64,000 nucleotides of DNA, taken from assembly GCA_963556195.1 (NCBI GenBank), contig OY744519.1:105812500-105876499 (forward strand), in the 5' to 3' direction. Under the pieces are notes generated by a model. It searched no databases. It was not told the origin of the DNA and worked only from the letters and a program-made list of their open reading frames with translations. The translations under genes were made by a program, and so were the position numbers. Positions within the stretch are counted from its first letter, which is position 1, and each line of letters opens with the position of its first letter. This document shows, in pieces, positions 23,630 through 33,928 of this stretch. Source of the DNA: Sepiola atlantica. Lineage: Eukaryota > Mollusca > Cephalopoda > Sepiida > Sepiolidae.

Positions 23630-26268
23630 AGAATTGTTGCTCAATATACGAGATAGAGCAATTATATCGACAATTGAAAGATGAGAATAACAATTATAAA
23701 AATACAAAACTTATTACGTCTTCAGTTGTTCAAATCAAGAGATTTATCTTTCCTCTCATAAACCATATCTTTTCCAAGAATGGAATTCTTATCATCAGAG
23801 GAATACAAAAATATAAGTTGGTAAGAGAATTACTAAAGTCAAAATTTGAAAAGATAAAATATTATTTAAGATAAATGCAAGAAGAAAGAGAAAAAAATGC
23901 AAAAGAAGTCCAATGCAAAGATAATGGGTTAAAGATATATGCAATAGTTCACCGTTGAAGGTGTCGCATATCCAGCCAAATATCCTCTTGCAGAAGTAAT
24001 AACGAGCATATCGCAAGGATTTATTAAACTAATTAAATAAAAGAAATAAAACAAAAAACATCCCTTACACCCTGCAATTGTCGATTTTGAAAACATGTAG
24101 GTCTTATACACAAGGATTAAGGTTCTGCCAACTATGTACTTTCGAAACCGTCATGATAATTACTGCTGCCAAGAGTAAAAACATTATAAGTTCTAAAAGC
24201 GAACTTTTGTTGGCATGCAGGCATAGAAGAAATTTTGAATATATCAACTTTATAGCCCGATTGATACACCTCCCCATCCAATAATAAAACATTTCTAGGC
24301 AAACAACGGATCAGTGTTACAACAATTTGCCTTAATTACATGAAACACGTGATATTTCTCAAACATTTAATTTTAAAATCTATAAGAGACTACTAGTATT
24401 TTTGAAGTTTAAAACTCTTTATTTCTGGGTGGTAGGTTTTCAACCCATTAATCTCCATACAAATCTTTAACTATAAGTATATCTCCCTAATTGTTTCTCC
24501 ATTTCAAATTTTGATCGATTTAATTTCAACTGTTGATTTTTTAACTTTTACCTAAGACCATCACGTACACCCCTGTTTGATACCAATCTTTAATTATAAG
24601 TATATCTCTCCAACTATTTTACTTCCTATTTCAATCTTTGGTGGTTCTAAATTGCACTTTGATTCTTTACGTTTAAACCTATGGCCATCACTTATCTCAG
24701 GTTTAATGGCAAACATTTTAGGCACCCCTATTCTTGACTGTTTACATGTATGCATGCTCTAAGTATTACATCTTTATTAAACTTAATCTCACCACTTGTT
24801 ATGACCTTTATATCCCTATTTCATTTATTCTGACTTTACCTTTTTCTTTATCTGATCTTTATAAATTCATGTAGTTTACTCCTTCCACTAACGGTTAATC
24901 TTATCTTATTTCTCTCATAATGCATACTCTACAAACTTTCGCGGTTTTGAATATCTGTAACCGAAAGCCAACTTTTTTAGCCTATTCATCCATTACATTT
25001 TAATATCACTTTATTTATCACTTACTCAGTTCAATTTATTTAATTATCTGCTAACTCTTTACTTTTTACACACTTACTTCTAGTTAACCCCAAGCCTGAC
25101 CCGTATACACCCATCTCCCTACAATCGTTAGACTATACATTAACAATATTTTAAATATTTTTTCAAGGCCGTTTTTTACAGCTCCTTCGCCATACTGTGG
25201 TAACGTTTCCTTAAATATTCTTCATTTTAGACAATAATTAAATTTAATTTATCTTATTTTAATTTTAACTGTCATCCCCCTTTTCTTTTATTTTTATATT
25301 ATTATATTATTAATATTAATCCTTTACATTTTAACTTTATTCACAATTTTATTTTGATTTATTTTTATCTTAAACTTTTAATTTTAATTTTTTAGCCTTT
25401 TACTTTTCTGTTTCCTAACTCTTGTACCCAACTTTAACCTTTTGGATATCTCAACATTATTTTTATGGTAATCTTTTACTTTTTCCTCCTACTCGTTTGA
25501 CACAATCTTCATTCACTTATTATAAATCTTTCACTATATTGTTTACCTATTGTTGTTCATCAATCATTTTTTGTCATCTGATGCTTGCCTGTATCTTAGC
25601 ATCCCCGTATCTAACCTAAGCCCCTTTGCTTCACCACTTAACTCCTTTTGTTTCGTTAATCTACTGTCCTGGTTTTGAATTTCAATCTTTATAACGGACT
25701 TCCGACTCCTGCCTTGTGGCTCGTCTTTTAATCAGCCCTTTCGTTTTGGTTTCTGAAAACCACTTCGTTTTATACCAATTTGTATTCAAATCCACAAAAG
25801 CTGTATATAGGGCTCATGGAAGTGTTTTAAAAATACCTTGTAATGGAGAAATCACCTTCTAAACTTTTGAACTACCACCTCCCATTAACCGGTGTTTGGG
25901 GGGTTTGTGGCGGTCTCCAAAATTCTACAGATTCCCTGGATTTAGTACTATTGAACCTGTTGCTACAATCTCGCGACGCCTTCAACGGTGAACTTTTTCA
26001 TATATCTTAAACCCACTATCTTTTCATTGGACTGCATTTTCTTTTTCCCTTTCATTTTGCATTTATATTAAATAATATTTCATCTTTTTAAATGTAGACT
26101 TCAGTAATTCTCTCACCAACTTATCTATTTGTATTCCTTTGATGATAAATAATTCAATTCTTTGAAAAACCGTGGTTTAAAGAAAGCAAAACAAATATCT
26201 TGATTTGAACAACTAAAGACGTAATAGATTTGACATTGTGGCAATTGTTAGTCTCATCGTTAAATTGT
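23630..26268. repeat. 2.6-kb fold-back structure with 300-bp arms
   Basis: The left arm (about 23670-23968) matches the inverse complement of the right arm (about 25972-26268): TTACGTCTTCAGTTGTTCAAATCAAG, TCATCAGAGGAATACAAA.ATA.AAGTTGGT, AAATATTATTTAA and GTTCACCGTTGAAGG all have partners. Inside are about 2 kb without a recognisable gene, including a C/T/A-rich section. The start of the left arm (GCTCAATATACGAGATAGAGCA, TCATCAGAGG..., ATAAGTTGGTAA) is a diverged relative of the family A repeat at 4.1 and 6.05 kb. It may be a non-autonomous fold-back element or two inverted insertions. Confidence 0.75.
24455..24720. repeat. Degenerate tandem repeat, unit about 125 bp
   Basis: AATCTTTAACTATAAGTATATCTCCC near 24462 recurs as AATCTTTAATTATAAGTATATCTCTC near 24587. 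Further pyrimidine-rich sequence to about 25640 may contain older units that I cannot delimit. Confidence 0.5.
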
Positions 26269-26273
26269 TTCCT

Positions 26274-26331
<58 letters not shown>
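26274..26331. repeat. Compound (CT)n(TA)n microsatellite
   Basis: About 27 bases of CT, then 30 of TA; the mirror image of 23485-23560. Confidence 0.95.
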
Positions 26332-26332
<1 letters not shown>

Positions 26333-26499
26333 GGATGATGAAGTGATTAAATAGATGACATTTGCGAAGTTTACAAGTTTATTAACCTATCAAGTGTTCA
26401 AAAAAGAAGAATACAAATGTAAAATGACTTTAAAACCATTATGTTGAGTTTCACCGTATCTCGATATGATTAATAAATATTTTTATATTATCCATATAT

Positions 26500-28220
26500 A
26501 TATACGAAAAGTTAGCTTATTTGAAGTGACAAGAAATGGAGAAATTTAAGGTGCTATTCTATAAATATTCTGGCACCATCAGGATCAGCGAAATATCAAA
26601 GGAAAATGGATGAAGAAAAAAAGCAATTCCAGAAAAAACAGGTTGATTATCAAAAGTAAATGAATACAGATGAAATGCAATGACAGACACAACAAGTGGA
26701 ATATCAAGACAAAATTGAAACACAATTCGACTAGACGAAAAATCCCAAGAACAGCAGAAGACAACTAGAATATTCAAAGAAAAAAGAAACGGAAGTTTCG
26801 ACTAGAAGAAAATACCAAGAAAAGTAGCTAGAACAAATGAAAATATTTGATTAAATGTTACTTCATAACTAACAGGAACAAGAAAATCGCATACATATTA
26901 TCGAATAGAGGCCAGTATTGATAATTTTAGTTACGATCCAGACAATGAGCTTACGTTTGCTTCGTATTTCAGATGATATGAGGACATTTATAATACGGAC
27001 GGTGCGAATTGGACCGATTTTTTTAAAGTTCGTTTGCTATTAAGAAAATTGGGTACAGTTAAACCTAGCAAATTCGTAATTTATATCTTGGCACAAAAAA
27101 CAGCGACCTTACATTTGATAAAACAATACAATTATTGACTAAATTGTTTAGCTCTGAAACGTCTCTTTTTTACATAGGGTTGAAATGTATGAATCTCCCA
27201 AAGGAAAAACGACGAAGACAGCACTGTCGTGTAGTTAGCAAGCATTGCGATAATTTCATATTGTCAGAATTGATTGCTAACAATTTCATATGCCTTATAT
27301 TTGCGCAATGATTAGTATCGAATACGGATGCGGAAATAGAAAAAAAGGGTTCTTAATAAACTAGAGAATGAATTAGATTTACCACTTCAAGATATTGCAG
27401 AAGACTGCCAACGTTTTATTAGCGTTTGTCAAGATGCAAAAGACAGTAAACAGAGTGGAGTACCACATATTAGAATAATCTGTAAAAATATAAAATTACA
27501 TCACCAGATAAATTTCATAAACAAAAGAAAAAAACCTGCATTTTTAACCCTGTTTCGGTTGCGGAAGTTGCAAGTGTTTTAAGTGTAGTTGCATGCGACA
27601 CAAAAGTACACAGTGCAGATTAAAAAAAAATTAATTAAAAAGCTTCATTAGAATCGCTAAATGTGACGTAGTAGAGCATATAAGAAGGTTTGTTCAAGTA
27701 ACAATATTGAATAGTTATATTAAAATGCAACTTGACTCAAGACTAGATTTGTCGATCATAAATCTTCAAACGTGGGAGAAAATTGGACACCCGACTTTGA
27801 TGAGTACTAAAAACGTATCCAAAAGCGTCACTGGATAGAAAAAAATAAAATTTGAGGGCGAACTAATAACTACAGTTACACTACAATGAAAAACTCTAAA
27901 ATTGACAATGTTTGTGATGAACAATTCAACTAACTTTTTAGAAAAGGATTGGGTAGACAAGTTTCAATTATAGGATAAGCCTATAGAGTTTCTCTGACAA
28001 AAAACCTTAAATGCCACAACGGAAAGCTAAAGCAAGAATTAAAAGAAATTATTTCTGAAGTTTTTTCTGGTGATTTTTGAAGACGTAAAAACGTAATTTC
28101 AAAGTTTGGACTGAAACCGAATATTCAACAGGTTTTTCAAAAGAAGAGAAATTTTCCATTCGCGCGATTAGCTTGAATTGACATGAGATTAAATAGACTA
28201 AAAAATGTGAGTGTTATCGA
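26500..28220 (+). pseudogene. Broken Ty3/Gypsy-type LTR retrotransposon: gag, protease, start of RT
   Basis: In order on the plus strand: a Gln/Lys/Glu-rich coiled-coil-like segment (26530-26900); a gag core with VRLLLRKLGT near 27030; a Cys/His cluster CFGCGSCKCFKC...H near 27552-27610, corresponding to the nucleocapsid zinc knuckle; a protease segment with QLDSRLDLSIINLQTWEKIG near 27728-27787, where the usual catalytic DSG is DSR; and a linker of the kind that leads into reverse transcriptase, ending near 28220. Stops and frameshifts occur throughout. Reverse transcriptase, RNase H and integrase are absent, and I could not define LTRs on either side. In the intact family the polyprotein packages RNA and is cut by its own protease; this copy cannot do so. 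Confidence 0.7.
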
Positions 28221-29029
28221 AGGTTGAATACAGCAAATAAGCCTAGTCTACCGTATACGTACACACGAGTAAAACACTTCGTGTGTGTGCAGATTTTTTC
28301 ACAGATTCGAACAACACACTAATATAGTATAACTATCCTCTGCCTACTCCATACGGCACCTCTTCAGCTATAGTAACAGTATTCCACCTCACGACTTATC
28401 TAGCTCTCATACATAAAAGGGATGCAACATCTTTCTGTTCGGGGAATTAATATTACCCGTCCTAGTAAGACACGGCATTATATCATGCCGTTAATTATAA
28501 TTCAACGTACTAAATAACTAACGAGTTGAGGCCTTCTACTCGATGCATTATACATATCTATTTTGTGAGAATTTCAGATAATGTACCAACACTGAAGAGT
28601 TTGCACCTGCTGATATTTTTAGCATCTTGCATTATTATCTGCGATCTATACTTGTATAAATATAAAGGAAATATTATTATTGAATTATATAAGAAATATC
28701 ATTATTGAATTTTATTATCTGCAATCTCAACCTGTATAAATATACAGGAAATAGCTCTTAATTGTATCGATGACGTTCAATTATTAGTAAATTATCATCG
28801 ACAGGGCTCATAGATACACATTTATTATTTTGATATTTTTGGCAATTGCCGAATAAAACTCATGAGTAAAAATATGATTTAAATTTTTTTCATTCAAATA
28901 GCTTCGCTACTATATTTTATGAATAACGACGTTTTTACTATAAAAGCCATGAGCCAATTGAGAATGAAGGTTAATGAAACGAAAAGATTATGAGATGGAA
29001 GTACTAATGTTGATCTATGGTAGGACTTG
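28221..29029. other. Intergenic sequence with an 80-bp direct repeat
   Basis: ATTATCTGCGATCTATACTTG near 28633 recurs as ATTATCTGCAATCTCAACCTG near 28713, each followed by TATAAATATA.AGGAAAT. Nothing else is recognised. Confidence 0.45.
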
Positions 29030-29240
29030 CGTTTGATTACTTACTTATAGGGCGTAAAGGACGAGAATGTGTTGACATTGGATTTGACGACGGCCAAGTT
29101 GTCATCTGCAGGAAAGCAGTCGCACGGTGATGTGTTCCATAGACAGGAAGCCTTTTTAAAGAAACTCTATCCATAGAAATCCCGCCTGGTGCAAGGCACA
29201 TGGAGGTAAAAAGGAAAATCTTTTTCCGTTGAAGTAGCAA
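29030..29240 (-). repeat. Dispersed repeat, family E copy (inverted)
   Basis: Read on the minus strand it matches 29780-29990: CAGGCGGGATTTCTATG, then CTTCCTGTCTATGGAAC, CGTGCGACTGCTTTCCT and AATGTCAACA.ATTCT. With the copy at 29775 it forms an inverted pair about 550 bases apart. Confidence 0.6.
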
Positions 29241-29774
29241 TACGAGTTCTTACTGTGAATGTCTTACAAGGATGAACCAAAGATTGGAACTCAGTTGAGC
29301 ACGTTCTATGTAAATTACGTTAAAGTAAAAAAAAATACAGACTCGAAACCTCTATTGTGTAAGAGAAAATGGCTGCAAGGAGGAGAACAGATCATCCCCT
29401 ACTAGATTTCGTAGTTGATTTCGTACTGTGTCACTGCAGGAAAAACTTCTCTGTGCGGCACCTCCCAAATTTTGGCACAATATTAAATATAAGAGCGTAT
29501 CTGGTTCTTATCGCGGTAGAGGATTGTATATAAAGTAAAGTACTTTCTGTAGCCTAGAATGATTACACGTGAAATGTAAAATTAAATGGATAAAGACTTA
29601 ATGTGAATAAACGCGTGAATATTTTCGATCAATAAATACAAAATGTCACAACATAAAACAAATATCATATTACGTAAGCAAATACTTCCAGAGATTTTGA
29701 TTGATATATGATATTTCATGTTCTCTATCTTTGTTTATTTGGAAGATGTTCGACTGAGCTCTAGTTATTGGTTG

Positions 29775-30100
29775 CGCCTTGTGAGAAATCCACGGCACAA
29801 ATTTGTTTTCCGCCACAACGAGCGAGAATTTGTTGTGTTTAGCGCCAGGCGGAATTTCCATGAACAGTGCTACTTTGCAAAACACATTGCTGCGAGACTG
29901 CTTCCTTTCTTATTACAACTTAGTCGCCTTTAAATGCACTGTCAACAAATTTCTGTCATATACGCCATCAAAATAATTAAACGCAGTTCATAACATTGAC
30001 CAATGTTAGTACTCCCATAGTGTATCTCATGTTTCGGCTTGCAGTCATTTCCGTCTCATTAACCCTTATCTCTGAGTATCTCTTTGCCTTGATGAGCGGC
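29775..30100 (+). repeat. Dispersed repeat, family E copy 2
   Basis: Contains AGGCGGAATTTCCATGAACAG, CTGTCAACAAATTTCTGTCATA, TTTCGGCTTGCAGTC and TCCGTCTCATTAACCCTTATC, matching 12280-12560 and 48300-48500 in order. Confidence 0.6.
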
Positions 30101-30704
30101 GATCTTTAAAAAAAAAACGTTTAACACCCTAATACATGGGAGAAAAAAGTAAAATTCAATAGCGTTTTAATTCTGAAAAGAAGATCTTTTAAACCAGATG
30201 TCTTGTGATTTTTAAGTTTTGTAACAGTTCGATTGAGATCATTGTAAATCAATTGAAATTATACAAATCTAGTTTTCTCAAGTTTTTTTAAACGTTGGTC
30301 TCTAATTTCAGCACGAATCTTTATCAACTAATTAAACGTTAGTCAAATATAATCATGTGAACAATATACAATTATATGGTGGGATTTATAACACACACAG
30401 CAAATAAATGCTTATAAAATTTTGAAGCTGTTTGCATAAATTGACTTAAACATTGTGTGTTTGCTGAAATAAAAATAAGGTGAATTAAAGTTTGCAGTTT
30501 ATTCAGTTTTCTTTTTGTAAATATATATTATTTTCTAAAATGTTTGATTACGATTGAAATATGCACGCATTAAATATCTCAAAACAGGAGAAAACATATA
30601 AATGGTTTAAAATTACAAGCTATTAGCATGTATGCGTTCAGATGAAGCGGTGCCGGTTTATGCATGTTTGTGTATATATATTTCTTTTTTGTTCAATTTT
30701 ATTT
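30101..30704. other. Intergenic sequence, no gene seen
   Basis: AT-rich; no repeat partner or motif noticed. Confidence 0.4.
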
Positions 30705-32255
30705 GGCTTTCTTTTGCTGGGGATGGTTCATCCTCCCGAATGCCAGATATTCACCTGCTATATCAGAGCCTCGAACCGAAATATATTTTCAAGGATTCTA
30801 ACCCTCTATTTATTTTTTTTAAAATATCCTCTCTCACACTTGAGTTATCGAGTAGATTTGAAATGATTAGTTATGAAACGCGTGGCTCCTATAGTTACTT
30901 GGATTATTGAAATCTTCCTAAGATTCCAGTTTCTTTTAATGTCGTACATAAGACATTAGAGTTTACTTTTCCAATTTGTCTTAGCTCAGTTAAACCCTGC
31001 ATTATTAGGAAAACTGACTTCAACTAGGGTTGCTACTCTCTCCGTATTGCCCCATATTACTACGTTAGTTTTATAAGGATCGTCTTTTAAGTATGTAGGG
31101 ATTACATAGTTATAGTCGATTGTGTATCACTTATTTCTTATAGTTCTTTTTTATATATTTTAAATTTTCTTATCTTTTTTTTTCGATGGAAATGGGACAT
31201 CCTACTAGATGCCAGACATGCATCTGCTATTTCAGAAACTCCAACTGAGAAATCCTTTGAGGTATCTCACAGTATTTTTAAGCGCAATTGTTTGTATCTC
31301 TCTTGTACATGGTTCACCGGGTATATTCGACAGGTAGTTTTGCAATTCCTTTTCATAAGCCCGTAAGTTCTTTTATTATTATAATGATAGAGATCTATCT
31401 AACATTTCAGTTTCCTTTCATATTGTACATAAGACCTTAATATTTAGTTATATTGTCCCTCTCAGCTCCGTTTAAGCCAACATCATTATGAAAACTGACT
31501 TAAACTAGAGTTGCCACTTTCTCCCTCTTATCACATATTACTGTGAAGTTTAACAGCACAATTTTCTAGGTGTGTAGCTGTAGGGATTACATAGTCATAG
31601 TGGATGGTGTATGACTTATTTCTTACAGGACATGCTGCTACACTGGATATACAATTATTTACAAATTGCCCAATATAAATATTTACACACTATTTTGTGT
31701 CGCATTGTATATTAGACGCCACCTAACAGAACCTTACAACTGGATGTAAGGTAGCTCGCACCCTCCCTTTACTTGTAACAGAACCTGCACTTGTTCTGAG
31801 AACATTCATCTTCTTATGAGCATTGCCCATCCAACCATTAATCTAGGCAACCGTTATGATTCATGCGTATCATGGATGAGCGATCCTTTTTTGAGACAGT
31901 TTACAGAGACTCGCTTATCAATATATACATGGAATAATTCTTCCAGAAAATATTACACACGTGGTTGGTTGGCCTATTCTTCTAGTTTTCTACTGTGGGA
32001 TATCTTGATGTATTTTGGTCGGTTCTTTTAGGCTATTTCCGTGGCATACTTGTGATACTGGTTCTTGTTTCTTGATATTGATGTACCATGATAAGGTTTG
32101 TGTTCTGAGAGCTCATCATATATTGCCCAGTACTCACAATAGTGGCTCGATGTTGATGGGTATTTTCTGATATACCCGTACCACTTGCTTCTCTGGGCAG
32201 ATACCTGACTTTGTAGACACTGTCCTATAGTATTTGTCTTTTTCAACATTTCGAT
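30705..32255 (-). pseudogene. LINE 3' ends, one partial copy following another
   Basis: The section 31165-32255 matches 59216-60240 in order: GGGA.ATGGGACATCCTAC, CAATTGTTTGTATCTCTCTTG, ATTACATAGTCATAGTGGATGG, AGAACCTTACAA and AGAACCTGCACTTGTTCT. A 73-codon minus-strand frame (32249-32028) contains YPSTSSHYCEY and DELSEHKPYHG, matching PSTSSHYCEH and DELSECKLYNG in the other copy. The protein is the C-terminal part of a non-LTR reverse transcriptase. A second, shorter 3' end lies at 30705-31145 (same words GGGGATGG..CATCCT, AAAACTGACTTCAACTAG, GGGATTACATAGTTATAGT), about 455 bases away in the same orientation. Many stops; inactive. Confidence 0.7.
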
Positions 32256-32973
32256 AAAAAAGACTATAGGACAGTCTCGCCTAGCAAAGTTGTTTTACAA
32301 CGAAAGCTTACAAAAAAATTAAATAAATTATATTATCATTTAATTTCCACTATGTGTTAGTTCTTCAAAAATTCATTTGAATACATTTTCATGTGTGTTT
32401 CAAAAGTTTAGTCAATTTCCTCATTCAGAAGGCGCCGTCCAGCGCTAAACATCGACAAGACTTCACTTTAAACTAGCGTCCCGTACAACTTAGCGTGTTT
32501 TCTGACTCTACTGTAGTTCGACCTCTCGAAGTAAATACCATCGAAGTGAAGAATAAGAAGAAAACTATAGGACAGTCTCGCCTGAAAAAAGTTTGTACAA
32601 CGAAAGCTTGCATAAAAATTGTGAATACATGATTGTATCATTTAAATTCCACCGTGCGTTAGATTTTTAAAATTTCATTTCAACACATTTTTATGTGTGC
32701 TTCAAATATGTTGTCAATTTCCTTATTCAAAAGGCGCCAACCCGTGCTAAACATTGACTGGATTTCATTTGAAACTAGCGTATTTTACAACTTGACGTGT
32801 TTTTCTGACTCTACCGTGATATTATCTCTCGGAGTTAATACGATCGAAATGAAAAAAAAAAACTATAGGACAGTATCGCTTAACAAAGTTTTTTTTACAA
32901 CGAAAGGATGAAAAAGAACAAAATAAATGATTTCATCATTTAAATTGCACCATGTGCTATTTTTCAAAATTTC

Positions 32974-32980
<7 letters not shown>
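32218..32980. repeat. Tandem repeat, unit about 300 bp, about 2.4 copies
   Basis: ACTATAGGACAGT.TCGC begins at 32263, 32564 and 32862 (spacings 301 and 298). Units share ACAACGAAAG, CATTTAA.TT.CAC, GTCAATTTCCT.ATTCA.AAGGCGCC and TTTTCTGACTCTAC. The third unit is cut by the (TA)n tract at 32979. An inverted copy of the start, ACTGTCCTATAGT at 32218-32230, lies 32 bases before the array, so the word may be a terminal inverted repeat. Confidence 0.88.

Positions 32981-33034
<54 letters not shown>
32979..33034. repeat. (TA)n microsatellite
   Basis: About 56 bases of TA, truncating the third unit of the 300-bp array. Confidence 0.97.
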
Positions 33035-33037
<3 letters not shown>

Positions 33038-33545
33038 TGAAATATTTCAATATCATTCAAACCTCATAACAATGAAACAAATTCTCACCACAGGCACCAA
33101 CAATTCATTTTTTTTTATTTCTAGCATTACCCTGATTGAACAATATTATTTAAACAAATTTATATAGAAATAATACATAGAGAAACTTAATATATTAAAT
33201 AAGAAATGAGTACGGATTGCAAGTTAGGTCTTTCCTACCTGGAGGATTACCGCTTTTTACAAGCACTGAGTATACTTCCATAATAAATATATGTTTTGAA
33301 TACTTGGAATATTATTATATACATCTTGGTGGTAGGCCGAAACAAGTGTATGCTGCAAATAAAAAATGAATTTTAGGGTGTAGTGGGTGTGAATTTGTTT
33401 ACTGCATTTGATACGGTTGGTATAACATTAAAATCTTCTCTATTACAGCTCAAGTCCTATACTATTGAGTTATTATAAAACTTTGTTATGAAATTAATAT
33501 TTGTAATGTTAACATTTTTAATATACATGTATATATATATATATA
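33035..33545. other. Intergenic sequence, no gene seen
   Basis: Ends in a short TA tract (33532-33546) that abuts the SINE tail. Confidence 0.4.
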
Positions 33546-33820
33546 TTAATTTTTTTAAAGGACTCTCCCGTCGATTTCGACGTATGAGTGCCCCGCAAGG
33601 GGCTGCCCGCGCGGGAATTTGTAATCTCCTGAGTCGGCATTGCTTGATTCCAATGGCAAGTAGTAATACAAGACGACTGGAAACAATGCCGAGATAAGCA
33701 GAGAGCACATACAGCACCTGGTATTCCCAAATGGTCACCCATTTTAGTACTGGCCAGGCTCGACGCCGCTAAACTTCAGTGATCTAACGGGACCCTGTGT
33801 GTTAATGTGATTGTGCCGTA
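33546..33820 (-). mobile_element. 5S rRNA-derived SINE, copy 1 (full length)
   Basis: On the minus strand 33820-33705 is a diverged 5S rRNA of about 116 bases: TTAGATCACTGAAGTTTAGC, GAGCCTGGCCAGTACTAAAA, TGGGTGACCATTTGGGAATA and CCAGGTGCTGTA correspond to the universal 5S blocks, including the internal promoter (box A / C box). It continues into a non-5S body (33704-33546) beginning GCTCTCTGCTTATCTCGGCATTG, containing TTGGAATCAAGCA and ending with three short hairpin words (CCCGCGCGGG, GCCCCTTGCGGGGC, CGTCGATTTCGACG). The same body follows the 5S part at 56839. SINEs with a 5S head are transcribed by RNA polymerase III from the internal promoter and moved by a LINE partner. It is flanked on both sides by TA runs. 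Confidence 0.85.
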
Positions 33821-33871
33821 TATATATACATACATATATATATGTATATACATAACTTTTTCAATATATAC

Positions 33872-33927
<56 letters not shown>
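33821..33927. repeat. (TA)n-rich tracts
   Basis: Short TATATACATA blocks, then about 50 bases of clean TA at 33877-33927. Confidence 0.93.
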
Positions 33928-33928
<1 letters not shown>

